A stretch of DNA of 24,245 bases from an uncultured Pelagibacteraceae bacterium (GCA_902608065.1 CACLMO010000013.1:1-24245); one strand, 5' to 3'. Numbered from the stretch's first letter, positions 10,839-18,774 are shown. The notes: generated by a model not told the origin, from the sequence alone. Numbers and translations: made by a program.

Positions 10839-12135
10839 TTTTATTAAAAAATTTTTACCGAAAAAACTTTTTTATAGATCTTTAATAATTGTAGCCACTC
10901 CAATAATTTTGTTACAAATAATTATTACAATAGTTTTTTTTGATAGTCTTTGGATAAAATCAAACAAAGGAATGACTAGATCTTTGGTAAGTGAAGTTCA
11001 AACTTTAATTGATGTTTATAAAAATGATCAAAAAAATAGAGAAACAATTATTGACCTATATAACAAAAATTTTGACTTTGTGGTCACCTTTAAAGAAGAT
11101 GAAATTTTGCCAAATGAAAAAACAGAAAGATGGTACAGTCCCATGGATAGAAGTTTGCGTCGAGAGTTGAAATCTACTTTTCAACATTCTTATTGGTTTG
11201 ATACAAAAAATTATGCAGAACTCGTAGATTTAAGAATTGAATTTGGTAATGGTATCATTCAAATATTTTTTCCAAAACACAGAGTTGTGCCCTCTTCTGC
11301 TCGTATTTTTGCATTATGGATTACATTGCCAGGTCTTTTATTAATTTTGATTGCTATAATATTTTTAAAGAATCAAACTCGTCCAATAGTAAATTTAGCC
11401 TTGGCTGCTGAAAAATTTGGTAAAGGTGAATTTGTAAAAGAGTTTAGACCATCGGGAGCGAAAGAAATAAGACAGGCCGCCTATGAGTTTGACAGAATGA
11501 GAAAAAGGATTTCTGTTCATCTAAATCAAAGATCTGAAATGTTGTCTGGAATTAGCCATGATCTTAGAACTCCACTAACTAGATTAAAATTACAATTAGC
11601 AATGTTAAAACAGCAAGATCTGGCAAAAAAAATGAGTGATGATATAGAAGAAATGGAAAGAATGTTAAATGAATATCTAGAATTTTCCAGTCATCAAAAA
11701 AATGAAGAAACTGAACTTTCAAATCTAAATAATATTGTTAAAGAAATTGTTAGCAAATATTCAAAAGCTAACATAAATCTTCAGCTTCAAGAAATTAATG
11801 AAATTAATATTAGGCCAAATTCTATTAAAAGGTGTTTAGTTAATTTAATAGATAATGGGCTATCATACGGAAAAAATTTAGAAATTTTTACGAAAAAAAC
11901 TGTAAATAACATTCTAATATTTATTGATGATGATGGTCCGGGAATTCCTGAAAATGAACACAAAAACGTAATGAAACCATTTTACAGAATTGACAAAAGT
12001 AGAAGTCAAAATAAATCGGGTGTGGGATTAGGCTTATCAATAGCAAACGATATTATCCGCGCACATGGAGGAGATATTTCTCTGGAGAAAAGTCCATTGA
12101 ATGGACTAAGAGTCAAAGTGTCACTCCCTATTTAG
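10819..12135 (+). CDS. EnvZ-like membrane sensor histidine kinase
   Basis: Inner-membrane sensor kinase that presumably phosphorylates the adjacent response regulator. I choose ATG 10819 (438 residues) because AGGGG at 10806-10810 gives a well-spaced Shine-Dalgarno site. A TTG at 10765 would add 18 residues that merely read through the regulator gene. Order: transmembrane helix near 20-42, periplasmic region to about 165, second helix near 168-190, HAMP linker, HisKA domain with H247 in GISHDLRTPLTRL, and HATPase_c with an N box (NLIDNGLSYG), DDGPGIPENE and GVGLGLSIAND. The periplasmic part has no sensor domain I recognise. The gene overlaps the convergent ubiK by 8 bp. Confidence 0.93.
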   Translation: MFYGLNNFIKKFLPKKLFYRSLIIVATPIILLQIIITIVFFDSLWIKSNKGMTRSLVSEVQTLIDVYKNDQKNRETIIDLYNKNFDFVVTFKEDEILPNEKTERWYSPMDRSLRRELKSTFQHSYWFDTKNYAELVDLRIEFGNGIIQIFFPKHRVVPSSARIFALWITLPGLLLILIAIIFLKNQTRPIVNLALAAEKFGKGEFVKEFRPSGAKEIRQAAYEFDRMRKRISVHLNQRSEMLSGISHDLRTPLTRLKLQLAMLKQQDLAKKMSDDIEEMERMLNEYLEFSSHQKNEETELSNLNNIVKEIVSKYSKANINLQLQEINEINIRPNSIKRCLVNLIDNGLSYGKNLEIFTKKTVNNILIFIDDDGPGIPENEHKNVMKPFYRIDKSRSQNKSGVGLGLSIANDIIRAHGGDISLEKSPLNGLRVKVSLPI

Positions 12136-12367
12136 TTTTTTTAGTTCCAGTTTTTTTTTTTAATTTATTGAGGTCTTTTTGTAATTTTTCAACTATTTTT
12201 TTTTGCACTTCAAATTCATCTCTGGAAACAAAATTAAGCTTAGTTGCAATATTTTCTAACCTAAATCTTAGAGCTTTTTCGATCTCTTTTTTTAGGTCTT
12301 TTGAAGTGAACAAACCTTTTTCTATTAATTCCGATATATTTCTTAAAAAATTGTTATATTTTTCCAT
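12128..12367 (-). CDS. ubiK: UbiK-family (BMFP) ubiquinone biosynthesis accessory factor
   Basis: A 79-residue protein with the membrane-fusogenic BMFP/UbiK layout: an amphipathic N-terminal helix, a basic middle LRFRLENIATKLNFVSRDEFEV, and a C-terminal coiled coil rich in lysine. The family trimerises, and in E. coli it supports the lipid-accessory step of aerobic ubiquinone synthesis. The VSRDEFEV segment is the most diagnostic. It is divergent from lgt, a neighbourhood often seen in alphaproteobacteria, and its 3' end overlaps the convergent kinase gene by 8 bp. Ubiquinone is the substrate of the bc1 complex encoded further on. Confidence 0.8.
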   Translation of the reverse strand: MEKYNNFLRNISELIEKGLFTSKDLKKEIEKALRFRLENIATKLNFVSRDEFEVQKKIVEKLQKDLNKLKKKTGTKKTK

Positions 12368-12428
12368 ATATTTTAAATTGTCTTTAAGTTATTTTAATTT
12401 AAGTATTAAATAAATCTTTTTTTTACAA

Positions 12429-13235
12429 ATGATTATTCATAATTTTGACCCTGTGCTTATTGATTTAGGTTTTTTTCAACTCAGATGGTATTCAATAGCT
12501 TATATCTTGGGAATAATATTGGGCTGGATATATGCCAATAAAATAATAAAAAAAACCATAAACAAAAATGATTCTTACTCAGTTAAACAAAAAGATCTTG
12601 ATGATCTTATAGTTTATATAATACTAGGAATAATTATTGGAGGAAGATTAGGTTATATTATCTTCTATAATTATAATTATTACATACAAAATCCTTATGA
12701 AATTTTACAAGTTTGGAAAGGTGGAATGTCTTTTCATGGCGGATTGCTTGGTGTTGTAGCTTCAATTTTATTTTTTTCTCGAATAAAAAATATAAATTTT
12801 TTCAGTTTAGCTGATGTTATTTCCTGTGTTGCTCCAATAGGACTTTTCCTGGGAAGAATTGCAAATTTCATAAATGGGGAACTATATGGAAAAATTTCTG
12901 AACTTCCGTGGTCAGTTGTTTTTCCTAATGTTGATAACATGGCAAGACACCCGTCTCAAATTTACGAAGCGATTCTCGAAGGAATTTTGCTCTTTATTTT
13001 GCTAAATTATTTAGTGCTTAAAAAAAACATGTTGTTAAAAACAGGTTACATTTCAAGTATATTTTTAATTTTTTACTCTATCTTTAGAATTTTATCTGAA
13101 AGTTTTAGAGAACCTGACTCACATCTTGGTTATTTTTTCAATTATTTATCGATGGGAACTATTTTAAGCCTAATTACTTTTATATCCGGATGCATAATAA
13201 TTATATTTATAAAGAAAAATGAACAAAATAATTAA
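12429..13235 (+). CDS. lgt: Prolipoprotein diacylglyceryl transferase
   Basis: Lgt transfers the diacylglyceryl group of phosphatidylglycerol to the lipobox cysteine of prolipoproteins in the inner membrane. The 268 residues form about seven membrane segments. Conserved parts are GGRLGYIIFYN (71-81), WKGGMSFHGGLLG with H103, the family signature GRIANFINGELYG with R143, and RHPSQIYEAILEG. H103 and R143 fall at the same residue numbers as the essential residues of E. coli Lgt. It overlaps the methyltransferase gene by 17 bp. The 61-bp gap to ubiK is AT-only in its core, and I see no convincing promoter there. Confidence 0.96.
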   Translation: MIIHNFDPVLIDLGFFQLRWYSIAYILGIILGWIYANKIIKKTINKNDSYSVKQKDLDDLIVYIILGIIIGGRLGYIIFYNYNYYIQNPYEILQVWKGGMSFHGGLLGVVASILFFSRIKNINFFSLADVISCVAPIGLFLGRIANFINGELYGKISELPWSVVFPNVDNMARHPSQIYEAILEGILLFILLNYLVLKKNMLLKTGYISSIFLIFYSIFRILSESFREPDSHLGYFFNYLSMGTILSLITFISGCIIIIFIKKNEQNN

Positions 13236-14283
13236 TTTGTTGAAAGAACAAAAATCCATTCCATTGGATAAATTTATTGACATGGCTCTATATGATAAAA
13301 AATTTGGCTATTACATGAAAAATAATCCTTTTGGAAAAAAAGGAGATTTTATCACTTCACCATTAATTTCAAATCTTTTTGGAGAAATGATAGCTGTATG
13401 GTGTGTTGCTTTTTGGGAACACTTAGGAAAACCAAACAAAATTTCGATAGTCGAACTTGGGCCAGGAGATGGAACTTTGTGCAAAGACTTATTAAAAACA
13501 TTTAGACAATTTGAAGAATTTTATAATTCTTTAGAAATAAATTTGTTGGAAATAAGTGATATGCTAAAAAAAATTCAAAAAACAAAAATTAATAATAAAA
13601 AAGTTAAATGGATTAAAAAAATAGAAGAGATAAATTGTGGACCAGTAATCTTTTTTGCAAATGAATTTTTTGATGCACTGCCTATAAAGCAGATATATAA
13701 AAAGAAAAAAAAATTTTTTGAAAAACATATAACTTTATCAACTAATGAGAAAAATATAAAATTCTTACATAAAAGAGCAAATAATAATTTAATAAAATGT
13801 ATAAAAAACTTAAATTTAATTTCTGTTGGTAATACTATTGAATATCCTATAGTAGCGTTAAAGTTTCTTGAACAGATATCAAAAAAAATTAATAAATTTG
13901 ACGGCGGATTGTTAGCTTTTGACTATGGTTATACCATAGCAAAAAATCAAAATACTTTGCAGGCGGTAAAAAAACACAATTATTTAGATATTTTTTTTAA
14001 ACCTGGTCATTCAGATATTACTTCACATATTAATTTTAAATTATTTAATAAAATTTTGTCCAAAAATAATCTTGATGTAAAAAAAATAACAAACCAAAGT
14101 GAATTTTTAAAAAAAATTGGTATTTTGGAAAGAGCAAATATTTCTTCAAAAAAAATGACATTTAAAGAAAAAGCAGATATGTTTTATAGATTAAAAAGGT
14201 TACTAAATCCTAAAGAAATGGGTAATCATTTTAAAGTTATGTTTGCTCAAAAAAAAGGCGAAAATTTTTCATTAGGTTTTTAA
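13219..14283 (+). CDS. SAM-dependent methyltransferase, MidA/NDUFAF7 family
   Basis: A 354-residue class I methyltransferase of the COG1565/MidA group. Motif I is IVELGPGDGTL (E79, GPGDG 81-85), preceded by the family-typical GDFITSPLISNLFGE and followed by ANEFFDALPIKQ. The mitochondrial relative NDUFAF7 methylates an arginine of a complex I subunit. Whether bacterial members modify complex I is not shown by the sequence. It starts inside lgt (17-bp overlap) and is followed after 2 bp by the PgeF/YfiH gene, an order common in alphaproteobacteria. Confidence 0.88.
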   Translation: MNKIINLLKEQKSIPLDKFIDMALYDKKFGYYMKNNPFGKKGDFITSPLISNLFGEMIAVWCVAFWEHLGKPNKISIVELGPGDGTLCKDLLKTFRQFEEFYNSLEINLLEISDMLKKIQKTKINNKKVKWIKKIEEINCGPVIFFANEFFDALPIKQIYKKKKKFFEKHITLSTNEKNIKFLHKRANNNLIKCIKNLNLISVGNTIEYPIVALKFLEQISKKINKFDGGLLAFDYGYTIAKNQNTLQAVKKHNYLDIFFKPGHSDITSHINFKLFNKILSKNNLDVKKITNQSEFLKKIGILERANISSKKMTFKEKADMFYRLKRLLNPKEMGNHFKVMFAQKKGENFSLGF

Positions 14284-14285
14284 TT

Positions 14286-15047
14286 ATGTTTTTCTCAAAA
14301 AAATTACAAAAATTTAAAAATATAAAACATTGTTTTTTTTCTAGAAAAAATGGTTTTTCTGAAGGTAATTATGAAAGCTTAAACTGTGGCTTGGGATCAA
14401 ATGATAAAAAAGAAAATGTTTTAAAAAACCTTGAATTTGTAAGTAAAAAAATTGAATGCAAAAAAGAATCATTAATAACTTTAAACCAAAAACATACCAA
14501 TGAAGTTATTTGTTTTATTTCCGATGATGATGTTAAAAATAAACTTGCTGGAGATGCTATAGTTTCAAAAGTAAAAAATGTTGGAATTGGTATCCTAACG
14601 GCCGACTGTGCATCAATTTTTTTTTATGACCCAAAAAATAAAATAATTGGGTGTTCGCATGCAGGTTGGAAGGGCGCACTTAATGGAATAATAAAAAATA
14701 CAGTAGAAAAATTTAATGAATTAAATTCAAATAATAACGATCTAATTGCTGTTGTTGGTCCATGTATAAATAAAAAAAACTATAAAATTAAAACTGATCT
14801 TTATAAAAAATTTACTGACCAGGACAAAAAAAATGAAATATTTTTTGAAAAAATTAGCAACGAAAATTATATTTTTGACCTAAGAGGATACATAAATAAA
14901 GAAATATCGAATCTCAATATAAAGAGTATAGAAAACATAGAAAAAGATACATTTTCTGAAGTTGATTTTTTTTATAGTTATAGAAGATCTCTTTTCAATA
15001 AAGAAGCAGATTACGGCAGATGTATTTCTGTCATATTAATGACTTAA
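14286..15047 (+). CDS. pgeF: PgeF/YfiH family protein (multicopper-oxidase-type laccase domain)
   Basis: A 253-residue single-domain protein of the former DUF152 family. The metal-binding triad is visible: H70 in LNQKHTNEV, C108 in TADCAS and H125 in GCSHAGWKG. Members have been described as purine nucleoside-cleaving enzymes and as a peptidoglycan-editing factor that corrects mis-incorporated serine in muropeptides. The sequence does not decide between these. It is probably co-transcribed with lgt and the methyltransferase. Its stop codon lies within a 20-bp AT palindrome preceding prs. Confidence 0.88.
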   Translation: MFFSKKLQKFKNIKHCFFSRKNGFSEGNYESLNCGLGSNDKKENVLKNLEFVSKKIECKKESLITLNQKHTNEVICFISDDDVKNKLAGDAIVSKVKNVGIGILTADCASIFFYDPKNKIIGCSHAGWKGALNGIIKNTVEKFNELNSNNNDLIAVVGPCINKKNYKIKTDLYKKFTDQDKKNEIFFEKISNENYIFDLRGYINKEISNLNIKSIENIEKDTFSEVDFFYSYRRSLFNKEADYGRCISVILMT

Positions 15048-15063
15048 TTAAATGTTTAATTAA
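15044..15063. repeat. AT palindrome before prs
   Basis: TTAATTAAA (15044-15052) and TTTAATTAA (15055-15063) are perfect inverted repeats around TG. The element covers the stop codon of the upstream gene and ends one base before the proposed -35 box of prs. It could be an operator or a weak terminator without a proper T-tail; an AT-only palindrome can also be chance. Confidence 0.3.
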
Positions 15064-15064
15064 T

Positions 15065-15092
15065 TTGAAAAGTTAAATTAAAGTTGTATAAA
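15065..15092 (+). promoter_or_regulatory. Candidate prs promoter
   Basis: TTGAAA (15065-15070) and TATAAA (15087-15092), each one mismatch from consensus, are separated by 16 bases. Transcription would begin near 15099, leaving about 5 bases before the ATG at 15104, so the mRNA would be practically leaderless. No Shine-Dalgarno sequence is present, which is consistent. Confidence 0.5.
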
Positions 15093-15103
15093 CAAGTTAT
15101 CTT

Positions 15104-16036
15104 ATGAAAGTTCTTGCTGGTACAAGTAATTCAAAACTGTGCAAAGACATAGCAAGACAACTCAAACTAAAACTAGTCAATTCAAATATAAAAAGATTCG
15201 CAGATGGAGAAGTTTATATTGAAATTAATGAAAATATTAGAGGTAATAGTATATTTGTAATTCAATCAACATCTAATCCTGCAAATGATAATTTAATGGA
15301 ATTGTTGATTTGTGTTGATGCATTGAGAAGATCTTCTGCAAAAAATATTACAGCTGTAATTCCTTATTTTGGATATGCAAGACAAGATAGAAAGGTTGTG
15401 CCAAGAACAGCAATATCAGCAAAATTAGTTTCAAATTTAATTACAAACGCTGGGGCAAATAGAATATTGAGTGTGGACCTTCACGCGGGTCAAATCCAAG
15501 GTTTCTTTGACATTCCTGTAGATAATCTTTTTGCTACTCCTATATTTGCAAGACATATAAAAAAGAAAATGAAAATAAATAATTTAATTTGTGTCTCTCC
15601 TGATGTTGGTGGGGTTGAAAGAACAAGAGCTTTAAGCAGAAGAATCAATTCAAGCATTGCAATTATTGATAAAAGAAGACCAAGCCCAGGAAAGTCAGAA
15701 GTTATGAATATAGTTGGTAATGTAAAAAATAAAAACTGTGTAATTGTCGATGACATTATAGATTCAGGGGGTACTATCGTTAATGCAGCTAAAGCTTTAA
15801 AAGAAAAAGGAGCAAAAGATGTTTATGTTTACATAACTCATGCTGTATTAAGTGGTAATGCCGTAGATAAAATAGAGAGTTCCCAAATTAAAAAATTGAT
15901 AACTACTGACACAATTGATAACTCAAAAAAAATTGGAAAAAGTAAAAAAATAGAAATAATTTCTATTGCTCCAATGATTTCAGAGGCAATGAAAAGAATT
16001 GCTAACTCTACGTCAGTTTCTAGTCTTTTTAAGTAA
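15104..16036 (+). CDS. prs: Ribose-phosphate pyrophosphokinase (PRPP synthetase)
   Basis: Makes PRPP from ribose-5-phosphate and ATP, for nucleotides, histidine and tryptophan. The 310 residues are standard class I length. Key parts are FADGEVYIEI near 32-41, YARQDRK with catalytic-flexible-loop residues near 97-103, VDLHAGQIQGFFDIPVDNL near 124-142, and the PRPP-binding loop VIVDDIIDSGGTIVNA near 214-229. It appears to have its own promoter and is followed by rplY and pth in the common alphaproteobacterial order prs-rplY-pth-ychF. Confidence 0.97.
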   Translation: MKVLAGTSNSKLCKDIARQLKLKLVNSNIKRFADGEVYIEINENIRGNSIFVIQSTSNPANDNLMELLICVDALRRSSAKNITAVIPYFGYARQDRKVVPRTAISAKLVSNLITNAGANRILSVDLHAGQIQGFFDIPVDNLFATPIFARHIKKKMKINNLICVSPDVGGVERTRALSRRINSSIAIIDKRRPSPGKSEVMNIVGNVKNKNCVIVDDIIDSGGTIVNAAKALKEKGAKDVYVYITHAVLSGNAVDKIESSQIKKLITTDTIDNSKKIGKSKKIEIISIAPMISEAMKRIANSTSVSSLFK

Positions 16037-16042
16037 TTTAGC

Positions 16043-16069
16043 TTGTTTTTTTTCTAAACTTGCTATAAA
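16043..16069 (+). promoter_or_regulatory. Candidate rplY promoter
   Basis: TTGTTT (16043-16048) and TATAAA (16064-16069) with a 15-base spacer lie in the 50-bp gap between prs and rplY, giving a start site about 10 bases before the ATG. Weak -35 and short spacer; read-through from prs is equally possible. Confidence 0.3.
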
Positions 16070-16086
16070 AACTCCATTCCAATTAT

Positions 16087-16848
16087 ATGAATATTTTAAA
16101 GGCTACAAAAAGAGAAGCTAAATCAACAGGTCAAACAAACAAGTTGAGATCTACCGGATTTATACCAGCCGTACTATACGGTGGTAAAAAAAATAACATA
16201 AATATAAGTCTAAACAAATTACATCTTAAAGATATTATTAGTACAGAAACTTTTATGTCAAAAGTAGTTGATATGGATATAGAAGGAACATCAGAAAAAG
16301 TTTTGCCAAGAGAAATTGCTTACGATCCTGTATCTGATGAACCAATTCATATTGATTTTATGAGAATTGCAAAAGGTTCTATTGTTGTTTTGGAGATACC
16401 TGTAAAATTTATTAATCAAGATAAATCACCTGGATTAAAAAAAGGGGGAGTTTTAAATACTGTAAGAAGAAAAGTAGAATTAAAATGTCCAGCAGAAAAT
16501 ATTCCAAATGAAATAGTGGTTGATTTGGATAAAACTGAAATAAATGCCAGTCTTAAAATTTCTTCGGTTAAACTACCCGAAAATGTTACTCCAACAATAA
16601 CTGATAGAGACTTTGTAATTGCAACTGTTGTATCACCAACCATCTTAGTTGAACCAGAAAAAACAGAAGAAACTCCCGCTGAAGGAGAGGTTCCTGCTGA
16701 AGGAGCTGAGGGCGCCGCAGGAGCAGAGCCGGGAACTAAAGAAGCTACTGATGCTAAAAAAGAAGAAGGTAAAGAAAAATCTACTAAGACACCTGAAGAA
16801 AAACCTAAGGCTGCCGCAACTGATAAAACACAAACAAAAAAAAAATAA
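16087..16848 (+). CDS. rplY: Ribosomal protein L25 (Ctc/TL5 type) with low-complexity tail
   Basis: Large-subunit protein binding 5S rRNA. Residues 1 to about 92 are the L25 beta-barrel (STGQTNKLRSTGFIPAVLYGG, abbreviated here; YDPVSDEPIHIDFM). Residues 95-185 form the second TL5/Ctc domain (VPVKFINQDKSPGLKKGG-like, ending TVVSPT). From about 189 to 253 there is a low-complexity tail of Glu, Pro, Ala, Gly and then Lys, ending in a lysine cluster. The tail is coded by bases far richer in G/C than the rest of the gene (37 of 60 at 16681-16740) and contains a short tandem PAEG(E/A) repeat. Similar acidic/basic tails occur on some L25 proteins; their function is unknown to me. Confidence 0.94.
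   Translation: MNILKATKREAKSTGQTNKLRSTGFIPAVLYGGKKNNINISLNKLHLKDIISTETFMSKVVDMDIEGTSEKVLPREIAYDPVSDEPIHIDFMRIAKGSIVVLEIPVKFINQDKSPGLKKGGVLNTVRRKVELKCPAENIPNEIVVDLDKTEINASLKISSVKLPENVTPTITDRDFVIATVVSPTILVEPEKTEETPAEGEVPAEGAEGAAGAEPGTKEATDAKKEEGKEKSTKTPEEKPKAAATDKTQTKKK
16678..16705 (+). repeat. Short direct repeat in the L25 tail
   Basis: GCTGAAGGAG occurs at 16678-16687 and 16696-16705, 18 bases apart, coding PAEGEV then PAEGAE. This in-frame six-codon periodicity suggests the tail grew by local duplication. Only two units are clear; the following AEGAAGAEPG is degenerate. Confidence 0.6.
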
Positions 16849-16869
16849 CATAGGTTAAAATAAAAAATT

Positions 16870-17430
16870 ATGCTTCTATTAGTTGGTCTTGGAAATCCTA
16901 ACCCTAATAATGTTTATAACCGTCATAATGTAGGCTTCTTAGTAATTGATGCGATTAATTCTAAATTTAAACTTTCTAAACAAAAACCCAAATTTAAAGG
17001 ACTATTAACAACGGGAAAAATAGACGAAAAAAAAATATTTGCAATAAAACCTCTGACATTTATGAATAGTTCTGGAATATGTATTAAAGAAGTTATTGAA
17101 TATTTTAAAATAGACGTAAAAGATGTTTTTGTCTTTCATGATGATATGGATATTGATATAGGAAAAATTAAAACTAAATTCGGAGGAAGTAGCGCAGGTC
17201 ATAATGGTATAGAGTCGATTGATAAAAATATAGGTAAACATTATTCAAGAATAAGAATAGGAGTTGGAAGACCAAAAAATAATGCAAATGCCGCAGATCA
17301 TGTTTTAGATAATTTTGAAAATGAAGAAAAAGAAAATGTCGAAGCTGTAACCAAAAACATAATAGAATCTTTATCAACTTTAATAGAAAAAGATTTAGAT
17401 CTTTTTTCAAGCAAAGTTAATCAAAAATAG
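16870..17430 (+). CDS. pth: Peptidyl-tRNA hydrolase
   Basis: Releases peptides from prematurely dissociated peptidyl-tRNA. It has 186 residues. The active-site residues are all present: N9 in GLGNPNPN, the catalytic H19 in YNRHNVGF, D91 in FHDDMDI, and N112 in AGHNGI. The C-terminal helix is poorly conserved, as usual. It starts 21 bp after rplY and ends 2 bp before ychF, so these three probably form one transcript. Confidence 0.97.
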   Translation: MLLLVGLGNPNPNNVYNRHNVGFLVIDAINSKFKLSKQKPKFKGLLTTGKIDEKKIFAIKPLTFMNSSGICIKEVIEYFKIDVKDVFVFHDDMDIDIGKIKTKFGGSSAGHNGIESIDKNIGKHYSRIRIGVGRPKNNANAADHVLDNFENEEKENVEAVTKNIIESLSTLIEKDLDLFSSKVNQK

Positions 17431-17432
17431 TA

Positions 17433-18506
17433 ATGGGTTTTAAGTGCGGAATAGTTGGTCTGCCCAATGTTGGTAAATCAACTTTATTTAATGCCTTAAC
17501 TACATCAAAAAAAGCACAAGCAGAAAATTTCCCTTTTTGCACTATTGATCCAAATGTTGGGATAGTAGGTGTACCAGACGAAAGATTAAATAAAATATCC
17601 ATAATCTCAAAATCAGTAAAAACAGTTAATGCTGCAATAACTTTTGTTGATATTGCGGGTCTTGTTAAAGGCGCTTCCAAAGGAGAAGGATTGGGAAATA
17701 AATTTCTTTCTCATGTCAGAGAGGTAGATACCATTATTCACTTAACACGATGCTTCGATTCCGAAAAAATACAGAACGTAAATAAAGATGTAGATCCTAT
17801 ACGTGATCTTGAAATTATTGAAACTGAAATTCTATTATCTGATTTAGAATCTCTGCAAAAAAGACTAGAAAAAAGTAATAAAAAAAAATTAGAAAAAAAT
17901 GAATTAAACTTTCTAGAAGAGTGCAAAAAATTAATAAACGATGGAAAAAAACCTGATGAATTAAAAAAAAAATATAGTAAAGATTTAATAAAAAAATCAT
18001 CACTTTTATCACTTAAACCAAGAATCATTGTATGTAATGTTGATGAAAAAAACCTTCCTAATGGCAACAAATATTCAGATGCTTGTAAAAAAAAATTCCC
18101 GGATGAAAATATAATTATTGTTTGTGCGGATATCGAAGATCAAATAATGGGTCTTCAAGTAAACGATAGAAAGGATTTTATGCTTGAATCTGGAATAAAA
18201 AGTACTGGCTTGGATAATCTAATTAAAACAGGATATGGCGCTCTGGGTCTTAGCACTTTCTTTACGTCTGGCCCTGAAGAAAGTAGAGCTTGGACCATTG
18301 AAAAAAATTCAAAAGCTGCAGAAGCTGCGGGTGTAATTCATACTGATTTCAAGAAAAAATTCATTAGAGCTGAAACAGTAACTAGTGAAGACTTTATAAA
18401 ATATAAGGGTTTTAACGAATGCAAAAACGTAGGAAAATTAAGACTTGAAGGAAAAGACTATTTGGTCAGTGATGGTGACGTAATGTACTTTAGAGTGGGA
18501 AGTTAA
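17433..18506 (+). CDS. ychF: Redox-regulated ATPase/GTPase YchF (OLA1 family)
   Basis: Obg-related P-loop protein associated with ribosomes; family members prefer ATP. The 357 residues show the P-loop GLPNVGKST (9-17), the G3 motif DIAGLVKGASKGEGLG, and a non-canonical G4 motif N202-V-D-E205 in place of NKxD, which is characteristic of YchF and explains the relaxed base specificity. A helical insertion rich in lysine spans roughly 130-190, and a C-terminal TGS-like domain ends GDVMYFRVGS. It converges on petC, with an unusually large 268-bp gap for this window. Confidence 0.97.
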   Translation: MGFKCGIVGLPNVGKSTLFNALTTSKKAQAENFPFCTIDPNVGIVGVPDERLNKISIISKSVKTVNAAITFVDIAGLVKGASKGEGLGNKFLSHVREVDTIIHLTRCFDSEKIQNVNKDVDPIRDLEIIETEILLSDLESLQKRLEKSNKKKLEKNELNFLEECKKLINDGKKPDELKKKYSKDLIKKSSLLSLKPRIIVCNVDEKNLPNGNKYSDACKKKFPDENIIIVCADIEDQIMGLQVNDRKDFMLESGIKSTGLDNLIKTGYGALGLSTFFTSGPEESRAWTIEKNSKAAEAAGVIHTDFKKKFIRAETVTSEDFIKYKGFNECKNVGKLRLEGKDYLVSDGDVMYFRVGS

Positions 18507-18519
18507 GTTTATTTAAATG

Positions 18520-18594
18520 TTATGACAGAATTGTAGCTACCATAAAAAATGCAATAACGAATGACCAGGAAAATAAAAATAATATTTTTGTCAT
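18520..18594 (-). CDS. Possible 24-residue hydrophobic peptide (unverified)
   Basis: ATG to TAA, 24 codons, beginning MTKILFLFSW and ending MVATILS, which would form one membrane helix. It lies downstream of petC on the same strand and 6 bp after the other small ORF. Against it: no Shine-Dalgarno site, and T-rich DNA readily gives hydrophobic open frames. A second frame across the same bases is also open. I do not recognise a family. Confidence 0.25.
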   Translation of the reverse strand: MTKILFLFSWSFVIAFFMVATILS

Positions 18595-18600
18595 AATATA

Positions 18601-18675
18601 TTAATTAATAAACGGGGCTAAAATTAAAAAAGTCCAATACAAAAAAATGAAAGTGTAAAATAATGTAAAACGCAT
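18601..18675 (-). CDS. Possible 24-residue hydrophobic peptide (unverified)
   Basis: ATG to TAA, 24 codons, beginning MRFTLFYTFI and ending LILAPFIN: one predicted membrane helix with a positive N-terminus. It starts 99 bp past the petC stop. Two other ATG-initiated frames over the same stretch also stay open for about 20-25 codons, so the coding evidence is weak. It has no ribosome-binding site and no recognised homologue. Confidence 0.2.
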   Translation of the reverse strand: MRFTLFYTFIFLYWTFLILAPFIN

Positions 18676-18774
18676 TTAACATTCATTTAATACTAGATTG
18701 TGTTTAAAATATGAAAAAAATATTAAAATAAAATAAATGGAAAAACTTTTTTGTCGCACCAGTAAGAATTTAGA

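Larger units (their letters stand above)
18507..18774. other. Largest intergenic gap, ychF / petC convergent junction
   Basis: 268 bases between two convergent stop codons. I see no GC-rich hairpin with a T-run on either strand, so no standard terminator. The minus strand is T-rich and carries two consecutive 24-codon hydrophobic ORFs (listed separately at low confidence). TATTAATTAATA near 18599-18608 is a short AT palindrome. No tRNA-like or repeat structure was recognised. Confidence 0.5.

Noticed and set aside
12443..12452. TGACCCT near the lgt start as a third copy of the shared motif
   Set aside because: Lies inside lgt coding sequence (Asp-Pro codons) and lacks the flanking C and A, so most likely coincidence.
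16649..16858. Alternative plus-frame ORF under the L25 tail
   Set aside because: Low-complexity out-of-frame reading of a repetitive tail; the L25 frame is continuous with its conserved domains.
17738..18070. 110-codon minus-strand ORF within ychF
   Set aside because: Serine/phenylalanine-rich shadow of the lysine-rich ychF insertion; no recognisable protein.
18741..18756. AAAAAAG/TTTTT-type symmetry after petC as a terminator
   Set aside because: The arms are A/T only with no loop, so no stable hairpin is expected.
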